A DNA stretch of 64,000 bases, taken from Candidatus Woesearchaeota archaeon. Its GTDB lineage: Archaea > Nanobdellota > Nanobdellia > Woesearchaeales > JACJVV01. The notes under the pieces are model-generated. The model did no database searches and was not told the DNA's origin. It saw nothing but the letters and a program-made list of their open reading frames with translations. The DNA is taken from NCBI GenBank assembly GCA_020637495.1, contig JACJVV010000001.1, forward strand, positions 372,001 to 436,000, in the 5' to 3' direction. Every line of letters begins with the position of its first letter. The stretch's first letter is position 1. Below are positions 58,931 through 64,000 of this stretch, piece after piece. The position numbers were made by a program, and so were the translations under genes.

Positions 58931-60394
58931 TCAATACCTATAATGTTGTGGCTTGAACGGACCATCCTTTTTTACACCTAAGTAATCAGCCTGCTGTTGT
59001 GTAAGCTTTGTCAATGTCGCTCCAAGCTGTTCTAAATGCAGACGTGCAACCTCCTCATCAAGCTCTTTGCTGAGCATATAGACCCCAACATGCCTTTTAG
59101 GATTAGCTGCAATATCAATCTGAGCAAGTGTCTGGTTGGTGAAGCTATTTGACATGACAAAACTTGGATGACCTGTAGCACATCCTAGGTTTATCAGACG
59201 TCCTTCTGCCAAGACATAAATCGAATGGCCATCCTTGAATGTGTATCTATGCACTGGGCATTCGCTACCTTTTATCTCTTCTTTCTTGATGCCAGGCCAT
59301 TTCTCAAGCCTTGACATCTGAATTTCATTGTCAAAATGACCTATATTGCACACTATGGCCTGATCCTTCATCCTGCTCATATGCTCAGCTGTTATTATGT
59401 CCTTGTTTCCTGTAGTTGTCACGTATATGTCAGTTTCCTTTAATGATTGCTCAACAGTCTGAACTCGGAATCCTGCCATGCATGCCTGCAAAGCGCAGAT
59501 GGGATCTATCTCAGAAACGATGACTTTCGCTTTTTCACTCTTCATCGCTTCTGCTGATCCTTTACCTACATCACCATAACCGCAGACCATCACAGTCTTG
59601 CCGCTTATGAGTACATCCATAGCTCTCTTTATTCCGTCAGGAAGAGAATGCCTGCAGCCATACACATTGTCAAATTTGCTCTTAGTGACGCTGTCATTGA
59701 CATTTATCGCCTGGAAAAGCAACTCTCCTCTCTCCTGCATATGGATCAGCCTATGGACTCCTGTAGTTGTCTCTTCTGAAACACCCTTGACATCCTTTGC
59801 AACATTATGCCAATGCTGCTTGTCTCTTTTCAGCTGTCTCTTGAGAAGATTGTTTATTATCAGCAGTTCTTTATTATCGGTCGGCTCATCAAGTATCTTA
59901 GCATTACCTTCAGCAGCATATCCTCTGTGGATAAGCAGGGTTGCATCTCCTCCATCATCTACGATCTGGTCAGGACCTGAACCATCTGGCCAGGTAAGTG
60001 CCATCATCGTGCAATCCCAATACTCTTCCAAAGTCTCACCCTTCCATGCAAACACAGGAATTCCTGCCTTTGCGATTGCTGCTGCTGCATGATCCTGCGT
60101 CGAGAAGATATTGCATGAGCACCATCGCACATCAGCACCGAGTTCAGAAAGCGTCTCAATCAATACTGCAGTCTGGATAGTCATATGAAGGCTCCCCATT
60201 ATCTTTATGCCTTTCAATGGCTTTTTCGGGCCATATTTTTCTCTTGTAGCCATAAGTCCTGGCATCTCTTTCTCTGCAATGCCTATCTCTTTCCTTCCGA
60301 ATGCTGCTAGATTGATATCTTTAACCTTGTAATCTGTATTATCTCTGCTATAATCCTTCATCTTCTCTTTATTGATTCTTTCTTTTTTTCCCAT
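58931..60394 (-). CDS. ahcY: Adenosylhomocysteinase
   Basis: 487 residues. It splits S-adenosylhomocysteine into adenosine and homocysteine. Motifs: MGSLHMTIQTAVLIETL, CNIFSTQDHAAAAI, NAINVNDSVTKSKFDN with the NAD-lysine region, GYGDVGKGSA (NAD site) and the PFKPQHYRY end. The length, the internal insert and this last motif are those of bacterial/eukaryotic enzymes, while many archaeal ones are shorter (about 410-420). Last gene of a HAD-AEC-ahcY unit; 12 bases after the transporter. Confidence 0.95.
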   Translation of the reverse strand: MGKKERINKEKMKDYSRDNTDYKVKDINLAAFGRKEIGIAEKEMPGLMATREKYGPKKPLKGIKIMGSLHMTIQTAVLIETLSELGADVRWCSCNIFSTQDHAAAAIAKAGIPVFAWKGETLEEYWDCTMMALTWPDGSGPDQIVDDGGDATLLIHRGYAAEGNAKILDEPTDNKELLIINNLLKRQLKRDKQHWHNVAKDVKGVSEETTTGVHRLIHMQERGELLFQAINVNDSVTKSKFDNVYGCRHSLPDGIKRAMDVLISGKTVMVCGYGDVGKGSAEAMKSEKAKVIVSEIDPICALQACMAGFRVQTVEQSLKETDIYVTTTGNKDIITAEHMSRMKDQAIVCNIGHFDNEIQMSRLEKWPGIKKEEIKGSECPVHRYTFKDGHSIYVLAEGRLINLGCATGHPSFVMSNSFTNQTLAQIDIAANPKRHVGVYMLSKELDEEVARLHLEQLGATLTKLTQQQADYLGVKKDGPFKPQHYRY

Positions 60395-60406
60395 TATTCT
60401 AACCTC

Positions 60407-61309
60407 TCACATACCATTAAGAAGCATCACCAGGATGCTTATAGTTATTATTGAAGATAATGTGCTGAAATTTACAGCAGATGCTGCAAAATGGCTGTCT
60501 GCCTTGAGCTCTTTCGCAAAAGCCTGGCTCATGACTGCAGTAGGCATAGCTGTAAGAAGAACAGCTGTCTTTAACTCTAGACCATGAAGTCCTAAGAAAT
60601 TCAAAACTATGAAAGCTACAGCAGGCATGATTATCAACTTGATTGTCGCTGCAATAAAATCAGGCATTATGTATTTCTTTATCTCATTGAATGATAATGA
60701 GTACCCTATGACTATCAATATCAGCGGTAGGCTTACCCTTGCGAGGAAATCAAAAGTATTTGATATTATGATAGGCAATGGTAAGGCAAAATAAGAGAAT
60801 ATCAATCCTGCAACAATTGATATCACTAGTGGATTGACAAATAGTTCCCTTAATTTAGGCGGCTTATGATCTTTTCCGAAAGCCTTGAGTATAAGAATGC
60901 TCAGTATTGTGTTTGTTATGACTGCTACCATCACAATTATTGCCGCAATCCCTAATGCATCCTCTCCGAATGTTGTCGTCACTATAGGTATTCCAAGGTA
61001 TGCCATGTTGCATCTGAAGCTAGCTTGGATGAAAGGTCCCCTTATATTCTTTAGTCCAGATGATGCGATGAATGATATTAATAATACCACAGCAACTGTT
61101 ATCATGAAACTGATGATTATCTTGAATGAGTCAATACCTCTTATATCGCTGCTGGATGTAGAAACAAAAAGCATTACTGGAAGCGCTATATAATAAACAA
61201 ATCTATTAAGCTGATTCCCAAACTTCTCAGGAAGAAATCCAGTCCTCTTCATAGCATATCCTACAAACATCACAATGAAAAGCGGTACAATCAAGTTTAT
61301 GATCTGCAT
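60407..61309 (-). CDS. AEC family transporter (auxin efflux carrier-like)
   Basis: 300 residues, about ten spans arranged as two five-span halves: NLIVPLFIVMFVGYAMKRTGFLP at the start, and RCNMAYLGIPIV and TAMPTAVMSQAFAKEL later, both typical of the bacterial/archaeal AEC (mae/mdcF) permeases. Substrates in the family include organic acids. It overlaps the HAD gene by 13 bases and is co-transcribed with ahcY. Confidence 0.85.
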   Translation of the reverse strand: MQIINLIVPLFIVMFVGYAMKRTGFLPEKFGNQLNRFVYYIALPVMLFVSTSSSDIRGIDSFKIIISFMITVAVVLLISFIASSGLKNIRGPFIQASFRCNMAYLGIPIVTTTFGEDALGIAAIIVMVAVITNTILSILILKAFGKDHKPPKLRELFVNPLVISIVAGLIFSYFALPLPIIISNTFDFLARVSLPLILIVIGYSLSFNEIKKYIMPDFIAATIKLIIMPAVAFIVLNFLGLHGLELKTAVLLTAMPTAVMSQAFAKELKADSHFAASAVNFSTLSSIITISILVMLLNGM

Positions 61310-61926
61310 TTTCTAGTTATCTCCTTTTCTGCCTGTACTAAATCTTCAACAGTCACATCGGCTTCAATATCGTCGAATGAATGCTTCACTCCAACTGTAA
61401 ATATCCCATTATCCATGCCACTCTTTATTCCGTAATGGCTATCTTCAACCAGTATAAACTCATCAGGGCTTAGCCCTGTCTCCCTAATTATGTTGCTTAT
61501 CATCTCTCTCTTGTTATTAATCTTGGTAGTATCGGCGCAGACTACCAGGTCAAAATACTTCATCATATCATTCTCTCCTAAAATAGATTCAGCAATCTCT
61601 GTCAGCGATAAAGTCGCAAGTATCATTATAAAATCCTGGTGCAGGTTCTCAAGAATCTCAATGCTATATGGCAGTGGTTTCGCATTCCTGATGCTTGACT
61701 TATATTCTCTTATTAGTTCCTCTCTCATAGAAGGAATGTATTCTTTCCCATTCTGATCAAGTACTTCTTTGAGGATATCAGCAAAACTCCTGAATGCAAT
61801 CTCTTTGATATGCTCTTTGTTGTATCTGAGTCCTTTTTTTTTGACATAATCTTCCATGACATCAAAACCTATCTTGCCTGTATCTATGAGGGTTCCATCC
61901 ATGTCAAATATAATTGCCTTAATCAT
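61297..61926 (-). CDS. HAD-superfamily phosphatase
   Basis: 209 residues: motif I IFDMDGTLIDTG, motif II in MILATLSLT, a loop CADTTKINNKREM and motif IV FILVEDSHYGIKSG. Subfamily I phosphatase with an alpha-helical cap, phosphoglycolate phosphatase-like. A TATA box (ATTTAAAT, 61947-61954) is centred 24 bases upstream. First gene of the unit with the AEC transporter and ahcY. Confidence 0.85.
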   Translation of the reverse strand: MIKAIIFDMDGTLIDTGKIGFDVMEDYVKKKGLRYNKEHIKEIAFRSFADILKEVLDQNGKEYIPSMREELIREYKSSIRNAKPLPYSIEILENLHQDFIMILATLSLTEIAESILGENDMMKYFDLVVCADTTKINNKREMISNIIRETGLSPDEFILVEDSHYGIKSGMDNGIFTVGVKHSFDDIEADVTVEDLVQAEKEITRKCRS

Positions 61927-61940
61927 CCGGTTTTTGTTTT

Positions 61941-62009
61941 TAGACTATTTAAATATTTTATTAGCTATTTATTGGACATTGTCTAATATTTTTGTTAATT
62001 AAATAGACA
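61941..62009. promoter_or_regulatory. Divergent promoter with TAGAC/TGTCTA repeats
   Basis: Between the HAD gene (minus) and the Lrp/AsnC gene (plus). TGTCTA (61980-61985) and TAGACA (62004-62009) form an inverted repeat; a further TAGAC is at 61941-61945 and a small GACA-T-TGTC palindrome at 61975-61983. Both lie close to TATA boxes (minus 61947-61954, plus 62020-62029). They are good candidates for Lrp/AsnC binding sites. Confidence 0.5.
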
Positions 62010-62019
62010 AATATGGTAA

Positions 62020-62029
62020 AATATATAAA
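62020..62029 (+). promoter_or_regulatory. TATA box of the leader and Lrp/AsnC gene
   Basis: AATATATAAA; transcription should start near 62050, 190 bases before the first gene. Confidence 0.5.
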
Positions 62030-62047
62030 TAAGTTAAACATAATACT

Positions 62048-62200
62048 CTTCAAGCTGTTTGCTTGGAAATCGCCCCCAATAACCTATCACATTTTATGCA
62101 AACCCGTGTTGCGTAATTCTCAATCTCGATTCCAGGCAAATGGCCCCTTTTCTCGCCAGATGATGATGTAGCCATATCCGTTGGATTAGGATATAGACAT
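62048..62200 (+). ncRNA. Candidate structured leader or small RNA
   Basis: From the expected transcript start several helices can be seen: CAAGC/GCTTG (62051-62065), TATGCAA/TTGCGTA (62095-62115, loop ACCCGTG), and ATATCC/GGATAT (62174-62194) followed by ACA at 62197. TGGAAATCG (62064-62072) can also pair with CGATTCCA (62127-62134), which competes with the first hairpin. It is not a tRNA, and matches no RNA class I know. It is more GC-rich than other gaps in the window. It could be a riboswitch-like leader of the regulator gene or a free RNA such as an H/ACA guide. Confidence 0.4.
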
Positions 62201-62240
62201 ACTCATTTCATGAACTAAAATCAGAAGATAAGGGACAGCG

Positions 62241-62663
62241 ATGAAACTTGACGACAAGGATATAGCAATAATCAACCAGCTTAGGGAGAATTCCAGGATA
62301 AGCATAAGGGATATAGCCAAGAATACTAAGATACGTCCATCAACTGTACATGTAAGGCTTAGTCAACTAATTGATTCTGGTGTCATAGAGAGGTTCACTC
62401 TAAAGCTTAACAATGAGATCTTCGGCGAGAATTTCATAGTTTTTGTATTGATTAAGACATTGGAAGAGATACCTTCAAAAGCCTTTTCACACCCATGTGT
62501 GAGAGAAGTATTCGGTATCACCGGGGAATATGATATGATGATGAAGCTTAAGTTCAGGGATATTGCAGAGTTCAATGATTTCCTCCTAAAATTCAGGAAA
62601 GATAACAAAGTTGGTGCAACTGTTACGATGGTAAGTACAATAACAATCAAAGAGGAGATATGA
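62241..62663 (+). CDS. Lrp/AsnC family transcription regulator
   Basis: 140 residues: an N-terminal helix-turn-helix (LDDKDIAIINQLRENSRISI, then KIRPSTVHVRLSQLIDSGVIERF) and a C-terminal ligand-binding RAM domain (HPCVREVFGITGEYDMMMKLKF). Archaeal members commonly regulate amino-acid or energy genes and their own promoter. It is divergent from the HAD-AEC-ahcY unit with possible operator repeats in between, and overlaps the Nudix gene by one base. Confidence 0.9.
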   Translation: MKLDDKDIAIINQLRENSRISIRDIAKNTKIRPSTVHVRLSQLIDSGVIERFTLKLNNEIFGENFIVFVLIKTLEEIPSKAFSHPCVREVFGITGEYDMMMKLKFRDIAEFNDFLLKFRKDNKVGATVTMVSTITIKEEI

Positions 62664-63097
62664 TGATCGATTCTAAAGAAACAGGTAAACTAACACCACG
62701 TCCAGGGATTGCAGTAAAGGCTTTAGTCGTATCTACTGGTAAGATCCTTATCGTCAAGCGACGTCCTGATGATGTACAGAAACCAGGAGTGTGGGAGATT
62801 CCTGGTGGAAGGCTATCTGAAGGTGAGAATCCATTTATGGGGTTGCAGAGGGAAGTTAAGGAAGAGACTGGACTTGAGATAGAAGTGAAGAATCCCTTAG
62901 ATGTGGATTATTTTGTCAGGGCAGATAACCAGACAATAACAATGTTGATCTTTCTGTGTTCTGCAAAAAACGATAATGTAATCTTAAGCGAAGAACATAC
63001 AGATTACAAGTGGTGCAATATTGATGAAGTCAAGGATCATCTTGTAGAGTTCTTTCACAAGTCAGTGGATAATTATATTGATCATTTTAAAGAATAA
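62663..63097 (+). CDS. Nudix hydrolase
   Basis: About 144 residues. A complete Nudix box, GGRLSEGE followed by REVKEETGL, binds metal and catalyses cleavage of a nucleoside diphosphate linked to another group. The sequence resembles MutT/NudF-like small hydrolases; substrate unknown. Two tandem ATGs overlap the regulator stop; the second (62663) is taken because GAGGAG lies five bases upstream. Same transcript as the regulator. Confidence 0.88.
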   Translation: MIDSKETGKLTPRPGIAVKALVVSTGKILIVKRRPDDVQKPGVWEIPGGRLSEGENPFMGLQREVKEETGLEIEVKNPLDVDYFVRADNQTITMLIFLCSAKNDNVILSEEHTDYKWCNIDEVKDHLVEFFHKSVDNYIDHFKE

Positions 63098-63125
63098 ATT
63101 ATGGCTGTCAGATAAGGCTATTAAC

Positions 63126-64000
63126 CTAAAGCTCCATATTCTCAAGCCGCGCTCCAATTGTCTCGCAGACTTTTGCAGCATTATGTGAAGCTATCCTTCC
63201 TGCCTGGCTTATCTCTATACCTTTCACCAGTCCATAAAGAATACCTGCAGCATACATATCTCCTGCTCCTGTAGTATCTTTTGTCTCGACTTGATAGGCA
63301 GGGATATCATAAACCTTATCATCAGCCTTTATCATCGATCCTTCCTCTCCAAGCTTGATTATTGCAATATCGCATAGGTCTGCGATGATATTGATAGCCT
63401 TTACTGGGTCCTCACCTGTAAGCTGGAACGCTTCATCCTTGTTAGCGAATACTATATCTGCATATTCTTCTATAAATTTCTTCAGATTAAGACGGTTTCT
63501 CTCAACAAGACCTGGAGAACCTAGATCAAATGATACTTTCACACCATGCTTTCTAGCAAGCTTCACCGCTTTCATGGTAGTCTCATGGATGCTTTCGAAT
63601 TCATATGCTGTTATATGGAGAAATCTTGTTTGCTTTATTATCTCTTCAGATATATCATCAGGTGCAAGCCTCTGCGCAGCTCCAAGATATACGACAAATG
63701 TCCTTTCTGCATCAGGTGTTATCAGGCATATGACTGCACCAGTAGGAAGATCATCATAGCTTAGGAAATTGCCCATGCCTTTGATATTCTTCTCATCAAT
63801 CAACATCTGCCCATAGCCATCTTTTCCTACTTTTGCGAATTCTCCTACCTTGCAACCCATCATATTAAGTCCAGCAAGTGTGTTTGATACAGAACTTCCG
63901 AACTTTATTTCTGGGTTCTTCAATTGGCCATGTATATACATGAATATCTCCATGTCTACAAGATGTTCATCTCCTTTTGTGAGGCTGTTGTCCTCCAGGA
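63126..64000 (-). CDS. PfkB family kinase, adenosine-kinase-like (5' end outside window)
   Basis: The frame stays open from the ATG at 63953 to the window edge, and the extra codons (KGDEHLVDMEIF) continue the family pattern, so the gene is cut at its N-terminus. Visible motifs: KFGSSVSNTLAGLNMMG (PfkB signature 1), DLGSPGLVERNR, VFANKDEAFQLTGEDP, and the catalytic DTTGAGDMYAAG. The pattern is that of cd01168-type adenosine kinases. With ahcY nearby, it may recycle the adenosine released from SAH. Substrate not proven. Confidence 0.85.
   Translation of the reverse strand, partial: LEDNSLTKGDEHLVDMEIFMYIHGQLKNPEIKFGSSVSNTLAGLNMMGCKVGEFAKVGKDGYGQMLIDEKNIKGMGNFLSYDDLPTGAVICLITPDAERTFVVYLGAAQRLAPDDISEEIIKQTRFLHITAYEFESIHETTMKAVKLARKHGVKVSFDLGSPGLVERNRLNLKKFIEEYADIVFANKDEAFQLTGEDPVKAINIIADLCDIAIIKLGEEGSMIKADDKVYDIPAYQVETKDTTGAGDMYAAGILYGLVKGIEISQAGRIASHNAAKVCETIGARLENMEL

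Noticed and set aside
62048..62200. tRNA or RNase P RNA in the structured region before the Lrp gene
   Set aside because: No cloverleaf, no GGTTCRA T-loop, and none of the universal RNase P blocks could be found.

Overview
The window is a 64 kb piece of an archaeal chromosome, most likely from the DPANN group (Woesearchaeota-like). The archaeal evidence is a uS13-uS4-uS11-Rpo3-eL18-uL13-uS9-Rpo10 operon, an archaeal 7S SRP RNA, Trm1, an archaeal/eukaryotic-type TrpRS and TyrRS, a presenilin-type protease, and TATA boxes about 25-28 bases before start codons (leaderless genes), with GGTG-type ribosome sites inside operons. The DPANN assignment is an inference from gene style: many short unrecognised proteins, bacterial-looking LeuRS, SAH hydrolase and UPRTase, and many secreted Ig-like proteins. 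AT-rich throughout; no rRNA, CRISPR array, transposase or integrase was seen.

Layout. 1-3.4 kb: minus-strand genes (membrane proteins including a degenerate M50 relative, TraB, PRC-barrel, two unknowns). 3.4-7.9 kb: ribosomal protein/RNA polymerase operon preceded by two tandem palindromes and a structured leader. 7.9-25 kb: housekeeping (LeuRS, two HAD phosphatases, TrpRS, FKBP, O-antigen ligase-like protein with TPRs, SRP RNA, methyltransferases, degenerate metallo-beta-lactamase, presenilin homologue, DAHP synthase, TyrRS, a CARF-like protein). 23.8-40 kb: a surface/export block with two paired membrane-anchored proteins, a MacB-like ABC exporter with an Ig-like membrane partner, a 1605-residue secreted Cys/Asp-rich repeat protein, an Ig-like surface protein and a 1062-residue multi-spanning protein with a long charged helix. 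40-43.6 kb: tRNA-Trp followed by an 81-bp tandem duplication of its 3' end, UPRTase, Trm1, and a small regulator/DUF192/secreted-protein cluster.

43.8-56.7 kb: a surface polysaccharide locus. One long, mostly overlapping minus-strand operon encodes an ABC-2 permease and ATPase, an RgpF-like protein, a GT-C-like membrane protein, a GT2, RmlD, RmlC, an epimerase, RmlA and a nucleotide-sugar dehydrogenase. A divergent pair (GT2 plus a WecA/AglH-like phosphosugar transferase) and a GalE follow. The content suggests a rhamnose-containing glycan exported by an ABC transporter; the dTDP-glucose 4,6-dehydratase step is not found here. 56.9-58.9 kb: an acidic protein with three amphipathic segments and a secreted Ig-like membrane protein. 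58.9-64 kb: SAH hydrolase, AEC transporter, HAD phosphatase, divergent Lrp/AsnC regulator with a long structured leader, Nudix hydrolase and an adenosine-kinase-like PfkB protein cut by the window edge. SAH hydrolase and adenosine kinase together would clear the product of methylation reactions.

The strongest candidate for an undescribed system is the 25-40 kb export/surface block, whose Ig-like module recurs at 42.4 kb and, more loosely, at 57.7 kb.
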